From the NCBI GenBank assembly GCA_945898055.1, contig CAMDGV010000009.1:1-64000 (forward strand): DNA of 64,000 nt, written 5' to 3'. Position numbers and translations under genes: made by a program. The notes beneath the pieces were generated by a model. The model was not told the DNA's origin, made no database searches, and worked only from the letters and a program-made list of their open reading frames with translations. Of this stretch, positions 33,839-41,686 are shown in pieces; within the stretch, counting starts at the first letter, position 1; every line of letters starts with the position of its first letter. This stretch comes from Akkermansia muciniphila (GTDB taxonomy: Bacteria; Verrucomicrobiota; Verrucomicrobiia; Limisphaerales; UBA9464).

Positions 33839-36288
33839 GGAATCCCTGTCGGAATAAATGCGACGGGAATGGAGCGAACGTCCGGTTGAGTGGTAGCCGC
33901 CTCAATGACTCGGATGGCCTCTTCAACAGCGGACACCCGTCGATGATTTAATTCGCCCGTTGGGAACTCGCCGCGCTTACATTGAGCATTTAAATCAACA
34001 ATGAGTTCCCGCAGTTGCGGCACCACACTTCGGGCGGCGGTACCGTAGGCCGAGATTTCTTGCATAATCAGTCCGGTCCTACTTTCGCTTCCGTGCCCTC
34101 CTTGGGTTTTAGCGAAGAGAATCCCTGCCTCAATCCCTTCCTTAAAATGATAGCGAGTCAATGCCTTGAACCCACCCATCCGGATCTCGTTAGAGAACAT
34201 GGTGTCGGCCGGACTTGGAGTTTTGACCGCTTCCAAAATATCTGGGGCCAAAGCGGTCACATCCTCCAAGGTCAGTTGTTTTTCAAACGTGGCCCGAAGG
34301 CGCATTCGAGCCATCCCATCGGCATTCTTCGCCACGGCACGGATGGCAGGATACAGAAGGTTTGTATCCACACCGCGGATGGATTTTCGCAAAAGTCCAT
34401 CAAACAAAGCCTCCGCCAATTCACCGTGGGTGAGTTGAATGGGGTCAGCCCAAGCCACCGGAGAAAGGGGTTCTGCGGTCACGACCACGGCTCGCAGCAT
34501 TTCAGGCACTACCGGCTTAGCGAGATCTCTCATTCTCTTGAGGGCTTCGGCTGCTTTAATGCGGAGCCATCGATCTTCATGGGTCAGCGAACGTACCAAG
34601 ATAGGGAGAGCATTGGTGTTTCGAAGATAACCCAGGGCCTCACAAGCCGATTGCCGGAGCCAAGCATTTTCGCCGCCTGCCATCGTAATTAAGCGTGGGA
34701 CCCAAGTCGTCGCCTCAGGGCGGCGGCTAAACTCTTCCGCCGCCCATCCACGAACCACTGGCGACCAGTCAGCGAAAGCGGTGAGTAATTCTTCCAGATT
34801 AAGGCGATGACGGGTTTTGTCGAAATGACCGGAGGCTACTGCGGCCTTCGCCTCGATGGCAGTGAGCCAGTTCGATCGTTGGGATTCCTTGCCGGTGAGA
34901 TAAAGTTTCCCCAGCGGCAAGGCATAGGTCAGTACATAGGTCGCTTCTGGGCTTAAGCCGTCATAACTGCTTCGTCCAAAATAGGTGTCATCCTCAGTTT
35001 GGCCGGCACCGTATTGCTCTCCACCGTCGTAGGAAAAGGAACCATCCGATCGCCGGACAAGATCAAAGTGCCAAGAAGCCTCCTTAAAAAAAGCAGCGGC
35101 GGCATCTGGACCACCTGCCGCAGCACCTAAAGCGCCCCACAAATAGCTGAACCCTTGGCCGGTATGACCATATTCGCGGTTAGCATGACCCGCCGTAGCC
35201 ATTCGTGCAAAAAACCGAGTTTCATCCGGACGATCGCCGCGGAGGGCAAACAGTTGAGCGGCCATCGAATTCTTGCCGTTATTCTCGTGGTAAGGCCAAG
35301 GCATATGCTCGCCGTAAGGCACGGCCCCCTTATCGACAAAGTAAGCAAAAAAACGGCCACCGCGTTCGATGGCTGCCTCCACTTCGGGATGTCGAACACC
35401 ACACTTGCGTCCGAGCACGATCGCCATATTGCCAATGAGCCCTGCTGAATTAACCGGCCCGTAAGGCGGAATGGATCCATGCAATTCCCCTTTGGACGTT
35501 CGACTAGAAATGCCATGCCCAAATGTCCCATAGAGCCCCTGTCCTTTGGCTAAGCTTATCGTGTATTGGTTAATCGCATGGAGGACCTCTGAATCACCGG
35601 TCGCCAGATAGTATTCGCTCAGAAAAACCGTTCGATAACCCCAATCCCAAACGACCATCCCATCCTTCAATTCTAACTTCAATGTCGGGGGCCCTAGCTT
35701 CCGAGCAAACTGGCGTAACTTAGGAATATAATCCGGATTTCCAGTCGCCAAAAGGGCGAGTCCACTGACAGCTCCCGCCCAATCTTCCGACACTCTTTGC
35801 TTGGCAAGAATCTCGGCAGCCTCATCAAGAATCCGTGCTGATTTTGCACACCGATAGGGGGCCGTGGGGGTGTATTCACCCAGCACACGAAGAAGCAAAC
35901 GAACCTCTTCAATCGTCCCTGATCGCCAACGAGTTAGGGTCAGAATCCCCTTATTCGATTCCTTCTCGGCTGTCTGAATAGCGCGACCGAACAGTTGACG
36001 TGCATCGTCAGTAAAGCGTTGTCCCTCCACCCCGAGAATGACATCGCCTACCTTCATAATCTCCGCCGCGGGTGATCCAACCCCAACGTGTGTCACCAGT
36101 ATCTGCCGACTCGCCGTGGTTGTACGTCCTTGGACACTATCAAGAAACGCCTCCGGCTTCGTATAAATCCATCCTCGCAACCCGGTAGCACCTAAATTGT
36201 AGGTCAACTTCGTCTCAACCTTCGGAGATTGGGTTAGATCAGGCGGACTCGGTGGAGCGGCAGCGACCCATTTTACCCCAATTCTCAT
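33835..36288 (-). CDS. DUF6288-like PDZ/HEAT protein
   Basis: 817 residues from the ATG. The N-terminal ~150 contain a PDZ-like segment (VTHVGVGSPAAEIMKVGDVILGVEG), then a large alpha-helical toroid-like region (about 170-480: GIGSS-poor, HGISSRTSKGELHGS, GHTGQGFSYLWGALGAA) as in DUF6288 proteins, then HEAT repeats (about 530-640: LRQSACEALGYLRNTNALPILVRSL). The ATG start gives no signal peptide. The same frame extends upstream to an ATT at 36340-36342, adding KQQTRVGLASIVFALFLMRI, a good signal peptide, so the true start may be non-canonical (36342). It is the first gene of the three-gene coupled operon. The family name is from memory; the function is unknown. Confidence 0.78.
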   Translation of the reverse strand: MRIGVKWVAAAPPSPPDLTQSPKVETKLTYNLGATGLRGWIYTKPEAFLDSVQGRTTTASRQILVTHVGVGSPAAEIMKVGDVILGVEGQRFTDDARQLFGRAIQTAEKESNKGILTLTRWRSGTIEEVRLLLRVLGEYTPTAPYRCAKSARILDEAAEILAKQRVSEDWAGAVSGLALLATGNPDYIPKLRQFARKLGPPTLKLELKDGMVVWDWGYRTVFLSEYYLATGDSEVLHAINQYTISLAKGQGLYGTFGHGISSRTSKGELHGSIPPYGPVNSAGLIGNMAIVLGRKCGVRHPEVEAAIERGGRFFAYFVDKGAVPYGEHMPWPYHENNGKNSMAAQLFALRGDRPDETRFFARMATAGHANREYGHTGQGFSYLWGALGAAAGGPDAAAAFFKEASWHFDLVRRSDGSFSYDGGEQYGAGQTEDDTYFGRSSYDGLSPEATYVLTYALPLGKLYLTGKESQRSNWLTAIEAKAAVASGHFDKTRHRLNLEELLTAFADWSPVVRGWAAEEFSRRPEATTWVPRLITMAGGENAWLRQSACEALGYLRNTNALPILVRSLTHEDRWLRIKAAEALKRMRDLAKPVVPEMLRAVVVTAEPLSPVAWADPIQLTHGELAEALFDGLLRKSIRGVDTNLLYPAIRAVAKNADGMARMRLRATFEKQLTLEDVTALAPDILEAVKTPSPADTMFSNEIRMGGFKALTRYHFKEGIEAGILFAKTQGGHGSESRTGLIMQEISAYGTAARSVVPQLRELIVDLNAQCKRGEFPTGELNHRRVSAVEEAIRVIEAATTQPDVRSIPVAFIPTGIP

Positions 36289-36528
36289 GAGGAAAAGCGC
36301 GAAAACTATCGAAGCAAGACCGACTCTAGTTTGTTGTTTAATAAGGTGTAAAATTCAACTCGACGAATAGGGAGTCAAGCCTTGAGAAAATCTGCTCCCA
36401 ATTGGAGACTCAAAATCAGGCGGCACTCTCAGATTCAGATGCAACGAATTCAAGATTCTTGGTCGTTCGAGCACCGCGGTCGACAGGAAGTTCATAGAAC
36501 TCTGATTGAACCGAAATTGGACCGCTTC

Positions 36529-37155
36529 TCAGTTCGAGAAAGGGACTGTCTTTAACCATTGCCTCCAGTTTTCAAGGGTATCGATATCGGACAATTCACG
36601 GAGCAAAACTGGTTGCAAACCGGCCTCGGTGGCGCGTCGACATGTCTCAGTAAAAACAGCGGCTGTACTCCAAGGAATAGCCTGAAAAAGTAAGGGACAC
36701 GGCTGGCGCAGACCGAGTAACCAGTATCCACCATCCTTAGCTGGGCCGAGCACGAGATCCGCTTTTTCTAAGGCCGCGAAGGCGTCGAAAATATCTTGTG
36801 CGGTGATTTCAGGACAATCAGAGCCGATGACCACCACTTTTCTGTATCCTGCTTTAAAAGCGAACTCAGTAGCTCGAGCCAGCCTGTCTCCTAGATTGCC
36901 GCCCCCCTGCGGTACAGCGGTCCAGTTCGGTCGAAGCAATAAGGACGCTTCGTCAATGGCTTCATCTGGAGCAAACCGAATTTCGACCTCTGGGATTGCG
37001 TCGATGGCTTCCAGCGTTGCTCTCAAAATCTGGTGATAACACTCTAAGGCAAGCAGGTCACCGACCTGAGCTGCAATCCGAGTCTTGACCTTTCCCAGTC
37101 GCGGGACTTTGAGGAAAACCAAGAGGCGTTCTGGGCGAAGAGGGATCATCGTCAA
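36529..37155 (-). CDS. TIGR04282-family glycosyltransferase-like protein (DUF2064)
   Basis: 208 residues. It opens with LLVFLKVPRLGKVKTRIA, the start motif of DUF2064, and has VVVIGSDCPEITAQDIFDAF and LVLGPAKDGGYWLLGL, which correspond to the nucleotide-sugar-binding Asp region of GT-A folds. TIGR04282 members are linked to arsenosugar biosynthesis in some organisms, but no arsenic genes are present here, so the substrate is open. It lies 27 nt after gspD on the same strand and could be the last gene of the secretion operon by read-through. The start MTMIPLRPERLLVF is plausible. Confidence 0.88.
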   Translation of the reverse strand: MTMIPLRPERLLVFLKVPRLGKVKTRIAAQVGDLLALECYHQILRATLEAIDAIPEVEIRFAPDEAIDEASLLLRPNWTAVPQGGGNLGDRLARATEFAFKAGYRKVVVIGSDCPEITAQDIFDAFAALEKADLVLGPAKDGGYWLLGLRQPCPLLFQAIPWSTAAVFTETCRRATEAGLQPVLLRELSDIDTLENWRQWLKTVPFSN

Positions 37156-37182
37156 AGGATCACTCCGTTGGATCTTCCTAGG

Positions 37183-39594
37183 TTATTTCTCTTTTAGCTG
37201 ACGTTTTGCCCTCTTGGCCTCTTGTCGTTCGCCCTCTTCAAATTCCTGCTCGGCAATTCGCACCCCAGGCAAGCGCTGACGCTCCTCATCAGCCACCGCT
37301 CCGGCATCCGCTGGGGTCTGTAGAATACTGGGTCGAATAAGGATCATCAATTCAGTGCGGCTCTTATCACGACTTCGCCGAGAAAAAGCGGCACCGAGAT
37401 AAGGTATATCCCTCAATAAAGGAACGCCGGAACTCTTTTTATCTGTGCTGGTTGTAATATATCCGCCTAAGAGGACGGCATCCTTATCACGAACCGTAAC
37501 GAAGGAACTGGTTTCACGGGATTGAGTCGTGGGGGAACTTGCCCCGACCCCCAAGTCTAGATTAGCTCCGAGATTTGCCACAGTCTGCTCAACCTCCATC
37601 ACCACCAAATTATCAGGGGTGATAAAGGGAGTCACATTGAGCGTGACACCCACGTTCATATAGCCAACCGAAGCCCCCCCACCACCAAACCCGCCTCCAA
37701 ACCCACCAAAGCCACCTCCACTGCCACCGTACCCGCTGGACTGAAGATAGGGCACCGCTGATCCCACAAAGAAGCGTCCCGGCGTGGCATGGGAAGTTAT
37801 CACCCGCGGACGTTGAATCACATTCACCCGGCTATCGGCTGCGATAGCGGTAATAGCGAAGTCCCAGTTCTGTCCGATTTGAGTAAAATAGGACAATCCA
37901 GCGCCGCCAGTGCTAGGAATTCCATTCACCACATTTGTGCCGGCCGAACCACCGCTCGTTCGACCTAATTGTTTAAGGAAATCGGAGCCAGTACCGAGGC
38001 TTCCACGATCGTTCACCACCCCACCGCCGCGGTTATTTGGGTTGCTACCGAACTGAGCCGGACGCTGGGCAGCACTTAGCCCATAATTCCAAGCGTCACT
38101 CAGGGACACTTCCATAATGATTGCCTCAACCAGCACTTGAGGGAGAAGTGTATCCACCTTGACTAAAACTTCTTTCAGCTTAGCGATGTCTTTTTTATTA
38201 CCGTAGACAATCAGGGAATTTGACCGTGTATCCGCAGTAATACTGACGGTTTGAAGTAATTCAGCAAGTCCGCCGTACCCTGCGCCGCCCTGTCCGCGGG
38301 AAAGAGAGTTTAGCCGACCTTGAAAGGAGCCCGCTCCTCCCGCTGCGCCGTTTTGGATTCCTCCCTGCTGCTGCTGGTTGAGTCGATTCCCGCCAAGGCG
38401 ATTGTTATTGCCCGATTGCCCTCCCCCAAATTGGTTTCCACCGATTCCACCACCCATCCCACCACCCATCCCACCGCCCATTCCGCCGCCCATTCCGCCG
38501 CCCATTCCGCCTGTTCTTCGACTCCCACCCATCCCACCGCCGCCACTCATACCGGTCGCTCCACTGACGCCACCGCCTCCGATAACACTGGTTAGCGTCC
38601 CATAAATGTCCTCAACTTTACCGTACTTAATCGGTATTACTTCGAGTTGAAAATTCTCTTCTACCTCAATGTCAATCCTGGCGAGAACTTCCAACATTCT
38701 CTTCACGTTGATCGCATAGTCTCGCAAAATTAAGGTCTTAGTACTGGCAATTGCCACAATTCCCGTGGGGTTCTTGGCAAAGACCGACATAATCGGAATG
38801 ACCTCTTCAACAGAAACGTGCTTCAATTGTGCGACGTGAGTCACAAACTGGCTCGCCTCAGGATACTTCTCAGAGGCTTGATTCGAAAAGGCAGCACCTT
38901 CTTGCATTGCTTGGGCAGCAACGACCGCGGTGACGAATTTACTGCCTGTCGGAATCATGGTAATACCATTCAAGGCAAGAATGGTATCGTACATCTGCAC
39001 CTGCTCTTCTTCGGTCAGATCTGTCTGCGTGTTCACATTAATTTGGACCTGCGGCAAGCTTTGAGCCCGTAAAACAGTCCTGTGCACGGCCGGCCCATAG
39101 ACCTGATCCAAAAACTGATTCAATTCCATGTTCTTGAACTTGATTTGAACCTGATCCGGCGAGGTATTGGTCCCTCGCAATCCCTTCAGCGACTTTACAG
39201 TTAAATCATTTAACGCTTTGTCTTCCTCAGCGGCTTTCGCTGCCGCGGTCGGTTGCCCTGGGGCAGCAACCGCTCCAGGGACAGGTGTGCTCGCCGGAGG
39301 TTTGGGGGTCGGCGTTGTCCTTGGGAAAGCCCGGGGCAACGACGACGGAAGATTCGTAGAAACCACTGGAGCATTGGTCGCCTTCGGACGTGCCGGTGGT
39401 AGTACAGGGAAGGCAGAGAAAGGGTTTCCGCTGGGCTCAACCGCTTTTGATGGAGTGGCAGGCGCCGCTGGATTCAAAGGTGCGGAGGGTTTTAGCGGGG
39501 CCGGTTGCACTGCTGGAACTTGAGCCAGCAAACCTGTTACCGAGAGGGCAGTCAGGACCGCGAGATGAATGAGACGCGAATTCACAGGGATCAT
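37183..39594 (-). CDS. gspD: Type II secretion/type IV pilus secretin GspD-like
   Basis: 803 residues: signal peptide (LTALSVTGLLAQ), then a long Pro/Ala linker (to about 110), N-domains (about 140-345: QIKFKNMELNQFLDQVYG, YIAL-like segments, EEVIPIMSVFAKNPTG), and a secretin C-terminal domain with VGSAVPYLQ, VTLNVTPFITPDNLVVMEVEQ, VRDKDAVLLGGYI and GVPLLRDIPYLGAAFSRR. Two Gly-rich inserts are unusual: one at about 360-430 (MGGGMGG repeats) between N-domains, and one (SGGGFGGFGGGFGGGG) in the gate region after VPYLQ. The secretin forms the outer-membrane channel. It overlaps the preceding gene by 4 bp. Confidence 0.92.
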   Translation of the reverse strand: MIPVNSRLIHLAVLTALSVTGLLAQVPAVQPAPLKPSAPLNPAAPATPSKAVEPSGNPFSAFPVLPPARPKATNAPVVSTNLPSSLPRAFPRTTPTPKPPASTPVPGAVAAPGQPTAAAKAAEEDKALNDLTVKSLKGLRGTNTSPDQVQIKFKNMELNQFLDQVYGPAVHRTVLRAQSLPQVQINVNTQTDLTEEEQVQMYDTILALNGITMIPTGSKFVTAVVAAQAMQEGAAFSNQASEKYPEASQFVTHVAQLKHVSVEEVIPIMSVFAKNPTGIVAIASTKTLILRDYAINVKRMLEVLARIDIEVEENFQLEVIPIKYGKVEDIYGTLTSVIGGGGVSGATGMSGGGGMGGSRRTGGMGGGMGGGMGGGMGGGMGGGIGGNQFGGGQSGNNNRLGGNRLNQQQQGGIQNGAAGGAGSFQGRLNSLSRGQGGAGYGGLAELLQTVSITADTRSNSLIVYGNKKDIAKLKEVLVKVDTLLPQVLVEAIIMEVSLSDAWNYGLSAAQRPAQFGSNPNNRGGGVVNDRGSLGTGSDFLKQLGRTSGGSAGTNVVNGIPSTGGAGLSYFTQIGQNWDFAITAIAADSRVNVIQRPRVITSHATPGRFFVGSAVPYLQSSGYGGSGGGFGGFGGGFGGGGASVGYMNVGVTLNVTPFITPDNLVVMEVEQTVANLGANLDLGVGASSPTTQSRETSSFVTVRDKDAVLLGGYITTSTDKKSSGVPLLRDIPYLGAAFSRRSRDKSRTELMILIRPSILQTPADAGAVADEERQRLPGVRIAEQEFEEGERQEAKRAKRQLKEK
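38440..38535 (-). repeat. Degenerate GGMGGG-encoding tandem repeat in gspD
   Basis: Multiple near-identical 12-nt units of the type CCGCCCATTCCG (plus-strand reading) encode the GGMGGGMGGG stretch of the secretin. Such in-frame 12-nt units can expand or contract by slippage without breaking the frame, so the length may differ between relatives. Confidence 0.8.
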
Positions 39595-40310
39595 TTCTTA
39601 AGGGGCGGAGTCTTGGTGGATAAATTTGTGACGGTTATCCGGGACGAACCTCCATTTGTTTTGCCCGAACTCGAACCCGACTTCATAGACTTAGACACGA
39701 CTGCAGGCGGGGTATTAGATACCTTAACCGTAACCTCGATGGGTTTCGGCTTCTTTTGAAAGCTAGCAACGAAGGTAACGGACGCACTCAAACTTTGCTG
39801 AGAACCATCCAGTTTCAACCGGCCCATATCCCTCACTCGAATCATCGAATCACTCGAACCCAAGGCGTGTAAGAATTGGACCAGTCCCTCCTCTTTGGCC
39901 GATAAATCAACAATCACGACTTGTTCGTCAAAAAAGTTGGTATCTTTAGCCGCAGCGAGTCGCAGCGAAGCCAATTGAGGGGTGATTCGGAGAATATTAA
40001 CCAAGTTGGTCGCGGCCGCTGACTGGATACTGCTTTGCACGTTATTTGCTTGTTCCTCTGGCATCACCTGTGCCCCAGAACCTTCCAAGGCACGCAATAA
40101 TTTCTCGTAGGAAGCCTTTTTTGAAACCTCCTTAAAATAGATCGCCTTTTGGCCTTCTAACTTGGTCCAGTCACGCTGGAAATCCGCGTACTCACGAAAA
40201 TAGGGCCAAATCAGCCAATAATTAAGAAGTAAACCCACCAAACAAGCCCCGAAAATTGCAGCACGCCGTTCGGTCGGATTCAGATTCAAAGTTTCAAACC
40301 ATCGAATCAT
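39591..40310 (-). CDS. PilO/GspM-like assembly protein
   Basis: 239 residues. An N-terminal cytoplasmic tip is followed by one membrane segment (RRAAIFGACLVGLLLNYWLIWPYF, about 15-38), then a coiled-coil (to about 90) and an alpha/beta periplasmic domain with VQFLHALGSSDSMIRV, which is PilO/GspM-like in order and length. The C-terminus is Ser/Lys-rich. Such proteins bridge the ATPase/PilM platform to the secretin. It overlaps both neighbours by 4 bp (ATGA), so it is coupled to them. Sequence identity is low, so the assignment leans on context. Confidence 0.72.
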   Translation of the reverse strand: MIRWFETLNLNPTERRAAIFGACLVGLLLNYWLIWPYFREYADFQRDWTKLEGQKAIYFKEVSKKASYEKLLRALEGSGAQVMPEEQANNVQSSIQSAAATNLVNILRITPQLASLRLAAAKDTNFFDEQVVIVDLSAKEEGLVQFLHALGSSDSMIRVRDMGRLKLDGSQQSLSASVTFVASFQKKPKPIEVTVKVSNTPPAVVSKSMKSGSSSGKTNGGSSRITVTNLSTKTPPLKK

Positions 40311-41686
40311 GGTGCGCTGTCCTCTCGTCGTAGGTCCGCTTCAAAGCGCCAGGTTAAATCATTCCCACGCAACTGGGTTGTGGCCGGTTTCACCTCCGAA
40401 AAGAGGAGTTTCCCGTTGACCTCGACCGCTCTTAAGGCGGAGTTGAAACCAGTAATATCAGCACGACTCGCTTCGGTGGTGGTTCCATCCAAAATTAAGG
40501 TGCGCCCATTCTTAAAATCAAACTGCTTCAAGGTCATCGTTTCTGGGAGCGTCTCGGCCACTTTATTCCAGCAATCCAGTGCCGCAAAACGTAACGCGAC
40601 TTGCTCTTGCAACACTCTCACTCGTGCCTTGATTTGCAGGGTATTGGTGAACTGCAAGGCCATCCCACGGTTCTCGTCACGCAAGGTCTCCAAACGCGAC
40701 TTTTGAAGGGTAAGCACTGCCAGATAAACGAAAACGCCCGCGAGGTAGGTCATTGCCAACGCGCCTAGTCCTTTGACCCACAGGGTATCGACAAACTGAC
40801 GCCGTTGGCGGTCTCTCACTTCGTCTGGGACCAAGGTCGGTAAGGACGGACGTAACGCATGCGCTAGAGTCAACGCCGCCAACTCCGGTGGTGTACGGCG
40901 TGGAAGGACTAAAGGTTCGCGTCCAGACCAGCCTTTCAGTGCTTCCAAGTACAAGGCTGCATCCGTCGCTGAAGCCATCAGCCGAATCTCCGGTAATCCG
41001 TTCATCCAACCCTCGACCTCGCCAGACCAAGCCATCCGATTTAATTGCGATATCAAAACCGTCCCTCGATCACCACTGGGCTGGCAGAGAGACCCTAGCT
41101 CCCGCAACACCCCATCGATCCACCATGCGGCGAGGACAGTAGGTGCTGCAGCGGCAGACTCGACCAACAGCAATAACCCATCGCGCGGCGGTGGCGAGGA
41201 CAGCAATTCCCGCAGGCTAGGATTCAGGAGGGCATCGACTGTATAACCCCCTTTTTCTAATTCTGCCAAATAAGCCTCGGTCGCCGCGCGTGCCGCCAAA
41301 GTGACCACGGCGGTTTGACCTTTACCATCGGCGTGAGGCACGGATTCTACGGTCCAAACGACCTGAGCCGGCGGCATGGGCGACAGTTTTTCGATTTGGA
41401 ATTCAATAATTCCCGGAAGTTCCGCTGGATCACAGGTCGGTAATTGAACAGCGCGAACACAGACTGATTCCAGCGGTAGCCAAGCTAAATCCAGACGCGG
41501 TTTGAGCAAGACACGCCAATCACGACTGACGGCCGAGGTCGGCAAGGGCTTGCCATCTTCGACCACTAAATCGCCGGTCGCCGTCCCCTTTCCCTTCGAC
41601 ACAGTAAACTGAAAAAGTCGGCGTGCCCCCCCTGTTACGGAGAGAAGATTACAGGCTTGAATGACCGGTTTTCGAGCGGTGCTCAT
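40307..41686 (-). CDS. PilM-PilN (GspL-like) fusion protein
   Basis: 459 residues. The N-terminal ~290 residues are an actin-like/GspL-type cytoplasmic domain (LPLESVCVRAVQLPT, EFQIEKLSPMPPAQVVW, LLVESAAAAPTVLAAWW). A membrane segment at about 310-330 (LGALAMTYLAGVFVYLAVLTL) is followed by a coiled coil and a PilN-like fold (MTLKQFDFKNGRTLILDGTT, then SALRAVEVNGKLLFSEV). PilM and PilN are separate proteins in type IV pilus systems; here they are fused as in GspL. The fusion recruits the ATPase to the membrane. It overlaps the GspE gene by 4 bp (ATGA at 41683-41686). Confidence 0.78.
   Translation of the reverse strand: MSTARKPVIQACNLLSVTGGARRLFQFTVSKGKGTATGDLVVEDGKPLPTSAVSRDWRVLLKPRLDLAWLPLESVCVRAVQLPTCDPAELPGIIEFQIEKLSPMPPAQVVWTVESVPHADGKGQTAVVTLAARAATEAYLAELEKGGYTVDALLNPSLRELLSSPPPRDGLLLLVESAAAAPTVLAAWWIDGVLRELGSLCQPSGDRGTVLISQLNRMAWSGEVEGWMNGLPEIRLMASATDAALYLEALKGWSGREPLVLPRRTPPELAALTLAHALRPSLPTLVPDEVRDRQRRQFVDTLWVKGLGALAMTYLAGVFVYLAVLTLQKSRLETLRDENRGMALQFTNTLQIKARVRVLQEQVALRFAALDCWNKVAETLPETMTLKQFDFKNGRTLILDGTTTEASRADITGFNSALRAVEVNGKLLFSEVKPATTQLRGNDLTWRFEADLRREDSAP

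Noticed and set aside
34015-34692. 225-aa plus-strand ORF opposite the DUF6288-like gene
   Set aside because: It lies within a clear HEAT-repeat coding region on the other strand and has no motif of its own.
36529-37155. Arsenosugar biosynthesis enzyme
   Set aside because: The TIGR04282 family is linked to that pathway in some genomes, but no arsenic methylation or related genes are in the window, so only the family name is used.
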